From Devosia epidermidihirudinis (GTDB taxonomy: Bacteria; Pseudomonadota; Alphaproteobacteria; Rhizobiales; Devosiaceae), in assembly GCF_000971295.1 (NCBI RefSeq), contig NZ_LANJ01000020.1, forward strand, positions 55,663-119,662: a stretch of 64,000 nt of DNA, written 5' to 3'. Position numbers and translations under genes: made by a program. The notes beneath the pieces were generated by a model. That model saw nothing but the letters and a program-made list of their open reading frames with translations, ran no database searches and had not been told where the DNA came from. Shown piece after piece: positions 8,769-18,643 of the stretch (the first letter of the stretch is position 1; each line of letters opens with the position of its first letter).

Positions 8769-8788
8769 GGCCCCGCTTCGGCGGGGCC
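8769..8788. terminator. Stable GC-rich hairpin with UUCG tetraloop
   Basis: GGCCCCGC-TTCG-GCGGGGCC, a perfect 8-bp stem closed by the extra-stable C(UUCG)G tetraloop, 7 bp after the stop of the Fis-type gene. No T tract follows, so it may act as a 3' stabiliser or weak terminator. Confidence 0.65.
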
Positions 8789-8877
8789 GTGTGCCGAGGG
8801 CACTGCCTCGCGAAACACAACTGCCCAAAGACCATCCATATGGATGATGCGCTACGCAGTCCTCCTGATACTTTAAG

Positions 8878-9201
8878 ATGTCATCTGGTCCTGCAACCGA
8901 GGCACTCATGCTGCATCCCATTGATGGAGTGAAAAGGGCAATTGGTAACGCCCTGCGGAGCAAAGACTTTCAGCGATCGATCCAGGATAGACCTCTGTCG
9001 GACGTGATCAGGTCCGTCAGCGCAGAGCTCGCCGCGCTAGACGTCCCGGTCCGCAATATCCGGGTGGTAGAGCTCGCCCCCGGCCACGCGTGCAGGTATA
9101 GCGTGTCCTACGATTTGGTCGGCAGGGGCGGACGTCACGCACAGTATTTCTATCGGACCCGACCGCACTATAATCTTACCGACCAGGCAACGTCGGCTTG
9201 A
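8878..9201 (+). CDS. Hypothetical protein, 107 residues
   Basis: Family not recognised. The ATG at 8878 (or an internal ATG at 8908, MLHPIDGVKRAIG) opens a frame with an amphipathic N-terminal half (KRAIGNALRSKDFQRSIQD, then VIRSVSAELAALDVPVRNIR) and a basic, aromatic C-terminus (HACRYSVSYDLVGRGGRHA ... YFYRTRPHYNL). No signal peptide or membrane segment. It follows the UUCG hairpin and precedes 245 bp without a recognisable gene. Composition is protein-like, but no close family is recalled; it could be a lineage-specific small protein or a chance frame. Confidence 0.45.
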   Translation: MSSGPATEALMLHPIDGVKRAIGNALRSKDFQRSIQDRPLSDVIRSVSAELAALDVPVRNIRVVELAPGHACRYSVSYDLVGRGGRHAQYFYRTRPHYNLTDQATSA

Positions 9202-9446
9202 GCTGAGGGCCAACGGCCATCAGCCGTAAGGCGGTAACTTGATCCAACTCACGCTCGCACAAGCAGAATCCAGCACGGAAAGTGCATGCACGGGATTGGC
9301 CCGGCGCTTCCGATGGCGCAAAGAATGGCCGATCCAAAATGCAACTGATCTGGACTTCGGTCGTTGCCCACTGCAATCCCCCCAATCGCGGTTGGGGAAG
9401 CCAGCACTCGGCTGGTCGACTTCAGCGTCAAATATACAGGTGAATA

Positions 9447-9827
9447 ATGCGTTCTATGCTTGCTCTAACGGCCCTGGCCTTCCTCTCCACTGTCAGCATG
9501 GCTCAGGAGACGGGCCCTGCAGGCACGTGGCGCGACTCTTTCGGGACCACGATGAAGTTCTCGATGTGCGGCGATGGCACACAGCTTTGCGCCACCCTGC
9601 TCGAGGTCCAGGGCAAGTCCCGCACACCAAGCAATCTCGCATTCGTCAACAAACAGATCATGCAGGCCAAGGCTGCTGGCGCCAATAAGTGGAAGGGCAC
9701 CGTGACCTTCGACGGCGCCAAGGCCGACAGCACCATCACCCAAGTCTCAGCCGATCAGGTCAACATCCAGGGTTGCCGCCTGATGATCCTGTGCCAGACT
9801 CTGTCGTTCAATCGCGTCAAAAACTAA
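9447..9827 (+). CDS. DUF2147-like secreted protein
   Basis: 126 residues. An N-terminal signal peptide (MRSMLALTALAFLSTVSMA) with cleavage near AMA-QE sends it to the periplasm. The mature part has the DUF2147 pattern: GTWRDSFGT, a CGDGTQLCATL loop, a central basic segment and a closing GCRLMILCQTLSFNRV. Four cysteines in two pairs could form disulfides. DUF2147 proteins are small predicted beta-sandwich domains of unknown function, common in Hyphomicrobiales. AGGTG precedes the ATG by 6 nt. A hairpin follows at 9851-9872, so the gene is likely monocistronic. Confidence 0.8.
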   Translation: MRSMLALTALAFLSTVSMAQETGPAGTWRDSFGTTMKFSMCGDGTQLCATLLEVQGKSRTPSNLAFVNKQIMQAKAAGANKWKGTVTFDGAKADSTITQVSADQVNIQGCRLMILCQTLSFNRVKN

Positions 9828-9850
9828 CGCATAGAGACTGAAAACAGAAA

Positions 9851-9872
9851 GGCGCGGCCTGAGGGTCGCGCC
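9851..9872. terminator. Hairpin between convergent DUF2147 gene and small lipoprotein gene
   Basis: GGCGCGGCC-TGAG-GGTCGCGCC, 9-bp stem with one G-U, 23 bp after the DUF2147 stop and 28 bp from the end of the convergent lipoprotein ORF. It could serve both strands. Confidence 0.7.
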
Positions 9873-9899
9873 CATTTGCGTCAAAAAAGACTACGCAAC

Positions 9900-10046
9900 T
9901 TAGACGACGGCAGCAGGCGCAGCGTTGTCGTCGGTGGTGCTGATCGTCTCTGGGACATCGCCGCTCGAACGAGGCACGCTGGTACCCGTCGATGCGCAGC
10001 CGGCAAGGGCGACAAATGCTGCAAGAAAAAGAACAGCTCTAATCAA
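9900..10046 (-). CDS. Small predicted lipoprotein (48 residues), TTG start
   Basis: A minus-strand frame starts with TTG at 10046, with GGAG seven bases upstream, and encodes a hydrophobic signal segment (IRAVLFLAAFVALAGC) ending in a textbook lipobox LAGC with Cys17. The mature part is only about 32 residues, rich in Ser, Thr, Asp and Ala (ASTGTSVPRSSGDVP ... AAPAAVV), and looks unstructured. Size and layout resemble entericidin-like or other small outer-membrane lipoproteins, but no family is assigned. There is no upstream in-frame ATG. It points toward the DUF2147 gene and shares the hairpin at 9851-9872. Confidence 0.6.
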   Translation of the reverse strand: MIRAVLFLAAFVALAGCASTGTSVPRSSGDVPETISTTDDNAAPAAVV

Positions 10047-10344
10047 TTTATTACTCCATATATCAGTCAGTGCGAGCGGTTATGCCGACTCAAACTCGGC
10101 GACCCTACTCCGATCATAATGATTGTCGATGCTCGAAAAGTGGCAATGAAGCCTGTCGAGCAGGAATGACTCTCGCCAACCAACACCTCAACTCCACCCC
10201 CACCGCCGAAGTTCCATTACCGGGCAACGGCCAGTCGGCGCTGGCAGCCGCCAGCCTTCACAATTGAGGATATCATCCCGCGCCGGGTGTCCCGCTCTGT
10301 CCGAGCCGACTATGGTCGCGCCAGCCGAACCAAGAAGTAGATTC

Positions 10345-12642
<2,298 letters not shown>

Positions 12643-12660
12643 AAGCAGAATTTGCTGGAG

Positions 12661-12748
12661 ACCTCATCCTGAGCCTGTCGAAGGACGAGGTCGGGCACTC
12701 AATGCCTCAACTCAGCGACCTCGTGGTTCGACAAGCTCACCATGAGGT
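12661..12748. repeat. Intergenic palindromic repeat, family B copy 1
   Basis: About 88 bp starting ACCTCATCCTGAGCCTGTCG and ending with its imperfect inverse (GACCTCGTGGTTCGACAAGC, then TCACCATGAGGT). The same element recurs at 21261-21349. It is a two-armed REP/BIME-like element common in alphaproteobacterial intergenic DNA. Confidence 0.8.
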
Positions 12749-12782
12749 CAAGCCCACCAGCCGTACCCCACCCACCGATCGT

Positions 12783-12817
12783 CACCCTCGGGCCTGACCC
12801 GAGGGTGCTTTTGTTTG
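12783..12817 (+). terminator. Palindrome with T tract, probable tex terminator
   Basis: CACCCTCGGG-CCTGA-CCCGAGGGTG, a perfect 10-bp stem, followed by CTTTTGTTT. A related hairpin without a T tract is at 12994-13024, so this may be a repeat that also serves as terminator. Confidence 0.65.
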
Positions 12818-12882
12818 TCGAAGGGGAAACGTTGTGGCCAGTTCCCCCTCGAACAGCCCCAGCCCCGTTGACGCCCCACCAT

Positions 12883-12961
12883 CGTCATCACCCGGCTTGT
12901 CCGGGTGATCCACCTTCCTCCAGCACAAGAATGGATTGCCCGGACAAGCCGGGCAATGACG
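12883..12961. repeat. Intergenic palindromic repeat, family A copy 1
   Basis: Two hairpins back to back: TCACCCGGCTTGTCCGGGTGA, a 28-bp linker, then TTGCCCGGACAAGCCGGGCAA. Near-identical copies are at 31359-31440 and 31551-31633, and a half copy at 31715-31764. The gap 12643-13040 contains only these repeats and no gene. Confidence 0.85.
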
Positions 12962-12993
12962 GTGGGGAGAGGCATGTGGCACCTCATCCCTTT

Positions 12994-13024
12994 CGTCACC
13001 CTTGGGCTTGACCCGAGGGTGACG
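12994..13024. repeat. Palindromic repeat (family C)
   Basis: CGTCACCCTTGGG-CTTGA-CCCGAGGGTGACG, 13-bp stem with one G-U. Core shared with 12783-12807. Located 17 bp past the end of the convergent HAD gene. Confidence 0.7.
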
Positions 13025-13040
13025 CTCCCGGATAAACCAC

Positions 13041-13751
13041 CTAGCCGAGCAACACCGGCAGCGCCTCAACCACCGAGGCCACCACCGTCACCCCGTCGAC
13101 CACCGCATCATCCTCATCCGCCACCCAGATGGTCGACAGCCCCAGCTCTTTCGGCGCGACCACGTCATAATCGTAGTCGTCCCCCACCATCCAGCTGCCG
13201 ATAGTGCCCACCCCCAGGGACTCCAGCGCCACGAGATAGGCCCGCGTATCGGGCTTGCCATATCCGGCCTCACCCTCGATCTGGATATGCCCAAACCACT
13301 CGGCTAGTCCAAACCGCTCGATCTTGTCGCGCTGCACCCGCGCACTGCCATTGGTCACCAGTGCCATGGGTACGTCGCGCTCCCGCAGCGCCGTCAGCGT
13401 ATCAACCGCCCCCGGCAGGAGCGCCATCCGCTCATGCCGATAGCTCTCGTACCGGTCGGCTATCCGATGCGCGAGCGCGCCACTGAGCGGCACATTGGCC
13501 GCCTGCAGCGCATCAATCACCACACCGCGCCGTGTTGGCACCGGATCCAGCCGCCAAAGCCGCCGATAAGCCGCGTCCGCAAACCGCGCCCGCGCATGCG
13601 CGATAATGGCCGCAGCCACCGTCTCCACGCCATGCGGCTTCAACTCGTCGGCAAACTCCGCCGCTATCCCGCGCCATGCCGCGCCCGGATTGCGATAGGC
13701 CGAAATCAGCGTGTCATCGAGATCAAATAAAACCGCAGCAGGCAGGCTCAT
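13041..13751 (-). CDS. HAD-superfamily hydrolase (predicted phosphatase)
   Basis: 236 residues with the four HAD motifs: I, FDLDDTL (nucleophile and acid/base Asp) near residue 9; II, ALVTNGSA; III, Lys in GYGKPDTRAYLVAL; IV, WMVGDDYDYDV. The helical cap inserted after motif I marks subfamily I (YjjG/HDHD4-like). These enzymes dephosphorylate small molecules; the substrate is open. Its ATG overlaps the stop of the aminotransferase gene (ATGA), so it is the last gene of the ABC importer operon that begins at 20254 or 18210. It lacks the Lys53-type Schiff-base motif of phosphonoacetaldehyde hydrolase, so a PhnX role is not supported. Confidence 0.88.
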   Translation of the reverse strand: MSLPAAVLFDLDDTLISAYRNPGAAWRGIAAEFADELKPHGVETVAAAIIAHARARFADAAYRRLWRLDPVPTRRGVVIDALQAANVPLSGALAHRIADRYESYRHERMALLPGAVDTLTALRERDVPMALVTNGSARVQRDKIERFGLAEWFGHIQIEGEAGYGKPDTRAYLVALESLGVGTIGSWMVGDDYDYDVVAPKELGLSTIWVADEDDAVVDGVTVVASVVEALPVLLG

Positions 13752-14830
13752 GCGGCAATCCCATAGACGCCATCGACCGCCACCAACCCCGCCTCGATAT
13801 CGCCGGCAACCGCGCGGCCCAGCGCCGCAATATTGGCGCGCACCACATCACGCTGCGCATTCTGTCCCGTATGATTGAGCCGCACCAAATGCTCAGCCAC
13901 CGGCCCAACCCCGCCGGACAGCCCAGCCGCATCCGCCGCCTGCAACACCTGCCCCACCGTCAGCCCGTCGGGCAAACGCACTGTCGTCACCAGATCGGAC
14001 GCCTGCGCCGCATCCACCCAAGGTGTCAGCCCCAGCGCCCTCACACCGGCGCGCGTCGCTTCCGCCGCCAGATGGTGTCGCGCAATTGCCGCATCCAATC
14101 CCTCAGCCTCAAACCGCTCCAGGGCAGCCCGCAGCGCCCAAAATTCCAGCGCCGATGGCATGCCCGGCAATACGCCCCGCCCGGTCTCCAGCCACAACCG
14201 CTTGTGATCGAGCAACGACAGCACCGAGTTCACCGGCGCCGCCTCATGCGACCCCAGCGCCCACGCTTTGGGGCTAATGCCGATCACCGAAAGCCCCGCC
14301 GAGCCAGCCAGCGACTTCTGCGGTCCAGTCACCACCAAGTCGACGCCGAGCCCGTCCACATCCAGCGCGTGCCCGCCAAACGACGCCACCGCGTCGACAA
14401 CCGTCACCACGCCTCGCGCTTTCGTCAGGGCCACGATCTCTTCGAGCGGGTTGATAATCCCGCTCGCCGATTCCGCATGAACGATCGCCAACAGCTTCGC
14501 TTCAGGACGCGCATCCAGCGCCGACTTCACCGCCTCCACCGTCACCGGCAACCCCGCCTCGGCAACCACATCGGTGACATAGGCCCCGCCGCGCCGGAGC
14601 CAGCCGCCGAACAGTCCGCCATAGGGACTGGTGATGATATTGATCGCGCCCAGCCCCGGCTGTGCCAGGCTGCTCGCCACGGCCTCCAGCGCAATGATCG
14701 CCTCGCCCTGCACCAGCAGCACATCATTGCGCGTGCCCAGCAGCGCGCCCATGCGGTCCGCAATATCGGCATAACCATCAGCCGGAAATGGCGGCAGATC
14801 GAGCAGCGATGACGGGGCGGTAAAAGGCAT
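13748..14830 (-). CDS. Class V aminotransferase, PLP-dependent
   Basis: 360 residues, in range for the small class V transaminases (alanine-glyoxylate, ureidoglycine-glyoxylate and pyridoxamine-pyruvate types). The expected PLP elements are present: HAESASGIINPLEEI near residue 118, the Asp of VVDAVASFGG that holds the pyridine nitrogen, and the Schiff-base lysine in TGPQKSLAGSAGLS near residue 190. Cytoplasmic. It starts 5 bp after the ATPase gene and overlaps the HAD gene, so it belongs to the importer operon and probably acts on the imported compound or its product. A B6-related function (pyridoxamine-pyruvate transaminase-like) is one option because a pyridoxal kinase gene is divergent from this operon. 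Confidence 0.88.
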   Translation of the reverse strand: MPFTAPSSLLDLPPFPADGYADIADRMGALLGTRNDVLLVQGEAIIALEAVASSLAQPGLGAINIITSPYGGLFGGWLRRGGAYVTDVVAEAGLPVTVEAVKSALDARPEAKLLAIVHAESASGIINPLEEIVALTKARGVVTVVDAVASFGGHALDVDGLGVDLVVTGPQKSLAGSAGLSVIGISPKAWALGSHEAAPVNSVLSLLDHKRLWLETGRGVLPGMPSALEFWALRAALERFEAEGLDAAIARHHLAAEATRAGVRALGLTPWVDAAQASDLVTTVRLPDGLTVGQVLQAADAAGLSGGVGPVAEHLVRLNHTGQNAQRDVVRANIAALGRAVAGDIEAGLVAVDGVYGIAA

Positions 14831-14835
14831 AAATC

Positions 14836-15618
14836 TCAGTCCTGTGCTTGCAGCAGACGCGGAACGGCGGCGACAAGCGCCTTCCCGGTGGGCGATTGCG
14901 GCGCTGCAATCACCTGGCCGGTCGGCCCCGTCTCCACGATCCGCCCCTGATCCATGATCGCCACGCGATGCGCAATGGCTTTGACCACTGCAATATCGTG
15001 CGACACGAACATGTAGCTCACGCCGGTCTCCGCCTGCAAATCAACCAACAACCGCAGGATATGGGCGCGCACAGAAACATCGAGTGCCGACACTGCCTCA
15101 TCCAGCACGATCAGCTTCGGCTGGCTCGCCAGTGCTCGTGCAATCGCCACGCGCTGCCGCTGCCCGCCCGAAATCTCGTGAATGGCCCGCTCAGCCAGCA
15201 CGCCTGGCAGCCCCACCCGGTCCAGCAGATGCGCAACCGCCGCAGGCCGATCCACCCGCGCCACCAGCCGGTGAATGCGCAAGGGATCGCTGATCACCTC
15301 GGCCACTTCGGCGCGCGGATTAAACGCCGCCAGCGGATCCTGAAACACCATCTGAATGCGCTGCCGCACAGAGCGCAAAGCGGCACCCCTCAGCGTCAGC
15401 AGGTCACCGCCGTCGAACCTGACACTGCCCGCATCCGGCTCGATCAGCCGCAGCACCAGCCGCGACAGCGTGCTCTTGCCGCTCCCCGATGGCCCGACAA
15501 TCCCCAGCGTTTCGCCCGCGCCCACGCTAAAACTGGCATCCGATACCGCCGCAACACGCTTGCCATTGCGCGCAAACGCCTTGCCCAGCCCGTCGACCTT
15601 CAGCACCACATCGCTCAT
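14836..15618 (-). CDS. Peptide/nickel-type ABC transporter ATPase (DppF-like)
   Basis: 260 residues. Walker A GPSGSGKST (42-50), Q-loop VFQDPLAAFNPR, signature [15 protein letters not shown] near 150, Walker B LIVLDEAVSALD and the H-loop in FVSHDIAVVKA are all intact. The C-terminus has the short tail typical of oligopeptide-type ATPases. It pairs with the DppD-like ATPase upstream, sharing an ATGA overlap (15615-15618). Together with the two permeases and the binding protein it forms a complete importer of the PepT family. Energises uptake in the cytoplasm. Confidence 0.93.
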   Translation of the reverse strand: MSDVVLKVDGLGKAFARNGKRVAAVSDASFSVGAGETLGIVGPSGSGKSTLSRLVLRLIEPDAGSVRFDGGDLLTLRGAALRSVRQRIQMVFQDPLAAFNPRAEVAEVISDPLRIHRLVARVDRPAAVAHLLDRVGLPGVLAERAIHEISGGQRQRVAIARALASQPKLIVLDEAVSALDVSVRAHILRLLVDLQAETGVSYMFVSHDIAVVKAIAHRVAIMDQGRIVETGPTGQVIAAPQSPTGKALVAAVPRLLQAQD

Positions 15619-16397
15619 GGCGCCACCCCAATCAGCGGCGGCGTACCAAGGTCAAGATGCGCCCCCAGTAGCGCCGCCGTATAAGCCTCGCGCGGCTGTG
15701 TCACCACCTGCCGCGCCGTGCCCACCTCCACCAATTGCGCATGACGAAATACCGCAATCCGGTCGGCCAGTTGCGACGCCAGCGCAATATCATGCGTGAT
15801 GAAGATCAGCGTGATCCCCTGCTGCTTCACCAGCCCATCGAGCAGGCTCACGACCTCGGCCTGCACAATCGTATCCAGCGCGCTCGTCGCCTCATCGGCA
15901 ATTAGCACGCGTGGTCCAGCTGCCATCGCCGCCGCAATCGCCACGCGCTGTCGCTGCCCACCCGACAATTGATGGGGAAACGCCCGCAGCAACCCGTCCG
16001 GGTCCGGCAGCTTCACTTGCGCCAACAGGTCCCGCGCCCGCTCCTTTGCCGCCCCCCAGCTCAGCCCGAGATGGGCCACCGCGCCTTCGGCCACCTGTTC
16101 GCCAATGCTCATCACTGGATCAAGGCTCGATGACGGGTCCTGAAACACCATGCCGATATCGCGCCCCAAGATGGGTTGCCCATCGGCCCAGTCGATCCGA
16201 CCGCTCACCTCTGCCGATGCGGGCAGCAGCCCAGTCAGCGCCAGCGCCAGTGTGCTCTTGCCCGATCCGCTCTCGCCGATAATCCCCAGCCGCTCTCCGG
16301 CCTCAATGGTTAGATTGACGTCGCTCAGCGCAGCAACGCGTCGCGGACCATCGCGAAATGTAACTCCAAGGTTGCTGATATTGACCAGGGCGCTCAT
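15615..16397 (-). CDS. Peptide/nickel-type ABC transporter ATPase (DppD-like)
   Basis: 260 residues. Walker A GESGSGKST (41-49), Q-loop MVFQDPSSSLDPVMSIGEQ, signature [15 protein letters not shown], Walker B VLIADEATSALD and H-loop TLIFITHDIALASQ. It overlaps the permease gene before it and the second ATPase after it by 4 bp each, giving tight translational coupling. The C-terminal extension is shorter than in classic DppD/OppD and lacks the four-Cys Fe-S cluster motif. Substrate is set by the binding protein, not by this subunit. Confidence 0.93.
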   Translation of the reverse strand: MSALVNISNLGVTFRDGPRRVAALSDVNLTIEAGERLGIIGESGSGKSTLALALTGLLPASAEVSGRIDWADGQPILGRDIGMVFQDPSSSLDPVMSIGEQVAEGAVAHLGLSWGAAKERARDLLAQVKLPDPDGLLRAFPHQLSGGQRQRVAIAAAMAAGPRVLIADEATSALDTIVQAEVVSLLDGLVKQQGITLIFITHDIALASQLADRIAVFRHAQLVEVGTARQVVTQPREAYTAALLGAHLDLGTPPLIGVAP

Positions 16398-17224
16398 GAG
16401 CGAACCCTGCGGCGGCTCAGCGCCTCCGCCAGGCCCTCGCCAAACAGGTACACACCCAGCACTGTCACCACGAGCGCAATGCCCGGCACGATCGACAGGA
16501 ACGGCGCCGACCGCAACACAGCCCGCCCCTCGGCAATCATCGAGCCCCAGGTGACGATATTGGGATCGCCCAGCCCCAGAAACGACAGCGCCGCCTCGGT
16601 CAAAATCGCGCCCGCCACAATCACGGCGCTCAGCGCCAAAACCGGCGGTAGCGCATTGGGCAATATCTCGCGAAACGCGATCTCAAGCGGATGCATGCCG
16701 ATCACTCGCGCCCAGTCTACATAGTCGCGTTCGCGGATCGACAGCACCTCCGCCCGCGCCAGCCGCGCCGGCCCCGTCCACGCTCCCAGCGCAATCGCCA
16801 GCACCACAATGGGCATCGACGCGCCAATCACGCTGACAAAGGCCAGCGCCAGCAAAAAGCCCGGCACAGTCTGAAACGCATCGACCACGCGCATCAGCGC
16901 CTCATCGACAAAACCGCCGGCAAACCCGGCAATCGTGCCCACGCTGGCGCCAATCGCCATCGCCGCCAGCGCCGCCGCGATCCCCACCAGCAGCGACGCC
17001 CGCGCCCCATGCACCAGTTCGGCCAACACATTGCGGCCCAGCCGGTCCGTCCCCAGCGGCAGCGCCCAGTCGGCAAAGGGCTCCAACATCGGCTGGCCGA
17101 CAATCGCCAGCGGATCGCGCGGAAACAGCAACGGCGCCGCCAGCGCCACCAGCACCAGCCCGATCAGCACCACCGCCCCGATCACCCCTTCGGGCGAGCG
17201 CATGAACCGCGCGACAAAATTCAT
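16394..17224 (-). CDS. Peptide-type ABC transporter permease (DppC-like)
   Basis: 276 residues from ATG 17224, which overlaps the upstream permease stop (ATGA); a longer in-frame reading to 17497 is inside that permease and is rejected. The N-terminal OppC_N segment (FMRSPEGVIGAVVLIGLVLV) is followed by a periplasmic loop with LPLGTDRLGRNVLAELVHGA, the DppC hallmark, then five more membrane helices with the EAA loop DYVDWARVIGMHPLEIAFREI contacting the ATPases. Inner membrane, imports substrate delivered by the binding protein. Confidence 0.93.
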   Translation of the reverse strand: MNFVARFMRSPEGVIGAVVLIGLVLVALAAPLLFPRDPLAIVGQPMLEPFADWALPLGTDRLGRNVLAELVHGARASLLVGIAAALAAMAIGASVGTIAGFAGGFVDEALMRVVDAFQTVPGFLLALAFVSVIGASMPIVVLAIALGAWTGPARLARAEVLSIRERDYVDWARVIGMHPLEIAFREILPNALPPVLALSAVIVAGAILTEAALSFLGLGDPNIVTWGSMIAEGRAVLRSAPFLSIVPGIALVVTVLGVYLFGEGLAEALSRRRVRS

Positions 17225-18210
17225 GCCTGCGCCTCCGTCGCGCCCACGCGCGGATCGAGCGCCGCATAGGCCAGATCGACAATCAGATTGGTCAGGATAA
17301 CCAGCACCGCGCTGATCACGATAATACCCATCAGCAGCGGCGTATCCCGCCCGCTCACCGCCTCCTGCGCGAGCCGCCCGAGCCCCGGAATAGAAAACAC
17401 GCTCTCGATCACCACGCTCCCGCCCAGCATCGTCGCCGATTGCAGACCCAGCATGGTGATCAGCGGCAACAGCGCATTGCGCGCTACATGTCGCCACACG
17501 ATCCGCCGCCTAGACAGCCCCTTGGCCCGTGCTGCCAGCACAAAATCCTGCCGCCACACCTCGACCATGCCCGCCCGCATCAGCCGCAGATACAGCGCCA
17601 GATAGAGCAGCGCCAACGCGCCGACCGGCAGCACCAGATGCCGCAGGATGTCGCCTGCGCGATCCAAGCCCACCTTGCCCGATGCCAGCGTTTCAATCCC
17701 CGCCAGCGGCAACCAGCGCAGTTGCACCGAGAAAACGACGACCAACACCAGCCCCAGCCAGAAGCTCGGCACCGCATAAAGCGCCAACGAGCCAACCGAC
17801 AGCAGCTTGTCGCGCGCACTGCCCGGCTTGCTCCCGGCGACAATGCCCAACAGCGAGCCAATGCCAAACGACAACGCCACCGCGCTCCCCATCAGCAGCA
17901 GCGTATTGGGCAGGCGCTCCAGCACCACGGCCAGGATCGGTCGGTTCAGCAGCACCGAATAGCCAAAATTGAGATGGATGACATTCCAGAGATAGAGCCC
18001 CAGCCGAGTAATCGGCGACTGGTCCAGCCCCCAATTGGTCCGCAGCGCCTCCACCAGCGCCGCATCGCCCCCGCCGGTCGACACAAGGTACGCGTCCACC
18101 GCATCGCCCGAGGCCAGCTCGAGCAGAAAAAACGTACCCACAAGCACAATCAGCAGCACCGGAATGCTGCCGATCAATCGCCTCACAATCAGTCTGCCGG
18201 CACGCTGCAA
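17221..18210 (-). CDS. Peptide-type ABC transporter permease (DppB-like)
   Basis: 329 residues. N-terminal helix (RRLIGSIPVLLIVLVGTFFL), the usual DppB loop with NFGYSVLLNRPI, then helices and the EAA motif DFVLAARAKGLSRRRIVWRH. Start is uncertain: TTG at 18210 gives the length listed, while a GTG at 18186 (MRRLIGSIPV) would start close to the first helix as in most homologues. The gap of 433 bp to the binding-protein gene is filled with palindromic repeats, which may lower expression of permeases relative to the binding protein. Confidence 0.9.
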   Translation of the reverse strand: MQRAGRLIVRRLIGSIPVLLIVLVGTFFLLELASGDAVDAYLVSTGGGDAALVEALRTNWGLDQSPITRLGLYLWNVIHLNFGYSVLLNRPILAVVLERLPNTLLLMGSAVALSFGIGSLLGIVAGSKPGSARDKLLSVGSLALYAVPSFWLGLVLVVVFSVQLRWLPLAGIETLASGKVGLDRAGDILRHLVLPVGALALLYLALYLRLMRAGMVEVWRQDFVLAARAKGLSRRRIVWRHVARNALLPLITMLGLQSATMLGGSVVIESVFSIPGLGRLAQEAVSGRDTPLLMGIIVISAVLVILTNLIVDLAYAALDPRVGATEAQA

Positions 18211-18304
18211 AAATCTATCCCGGCCTAAATGCCCAAACCATCCGCGCTATCGCCCCTTCGAGAGGGCCGGAGTGAAGGGTGAAGCCCCTCAGTAAAACGC
18301 GACG

Positions 18305-18643
18305 CTGAACCCCTCATCCGCCCCTTTCGGGCCACCTTCTCCCCTCAGGGGAGAAGGGAAGAGTAGCCAGAACCAGCCCCACCAGCCACCAGTTTACGCA
18401 CGAACCTTCGAGAGCACCGATGCGCTCCCTCTCCCCTCAGGGGAGAGGGTTGGGGTGAGGGGTGAAGGCCCTTCAGTAGAAGCGCTAATAGCTCACGCCC
18501 CTTCACCTCTCCCTTTGGGGGAGAGGTCGACCCTCTTGGGGCGGGTGAGGGGGCCTTCCCCATGCACCGCACCCAGTAAAGGCCCCCTCACCCGGCGCTG
18601 TGCGCCGACCTCTCCCCCCAAGGGAGAGGTGAGAGGCCTCCCC
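18305..18643. repeat. Cluster of palindromic repeats between binding protein and permease genes
   Basis: The 433-bp gap 18211-18643 has no gene but a run of short hairpins of one family (D): TCTCCCCTCAGGGGAGA at about 18338 and 18431, CCTCTCCCTTTGGGGGAGAGG at about 18507, and GACCTCTCCCCCCAAGGGAG at about 18609, with GGTGAGGGGGCCTT / AAGGCCCCCTCACC as long arms around 18545-18595. A related copy is at 21375-21395. REP/BIME-like; spaced irregularly, so not CRISPR. Confidence 0.8.

Noticed and set aside
12748..13204. Short frames translating to VIARLVRAIH or PDKPGND-like peptides
   Set aside because: These are translations of family A palindromic repeats and recur at 31321-31777.
13041..14830. 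PhnW/PhnX-type 2-aminoethylphosphonate pair (class V aminotransferase plus HAD)
   Set aside because: The HAD protein begins FDLDDTL with a subfamily I cap and lacks PhnX features; importer type is also unusual for phosphonates.
18305..18643. CRISPR-like cluster of repeats
   Set aside because: Repeats are palindromic, uneven in spacing and without unique spacers of constant length; no cas genes.
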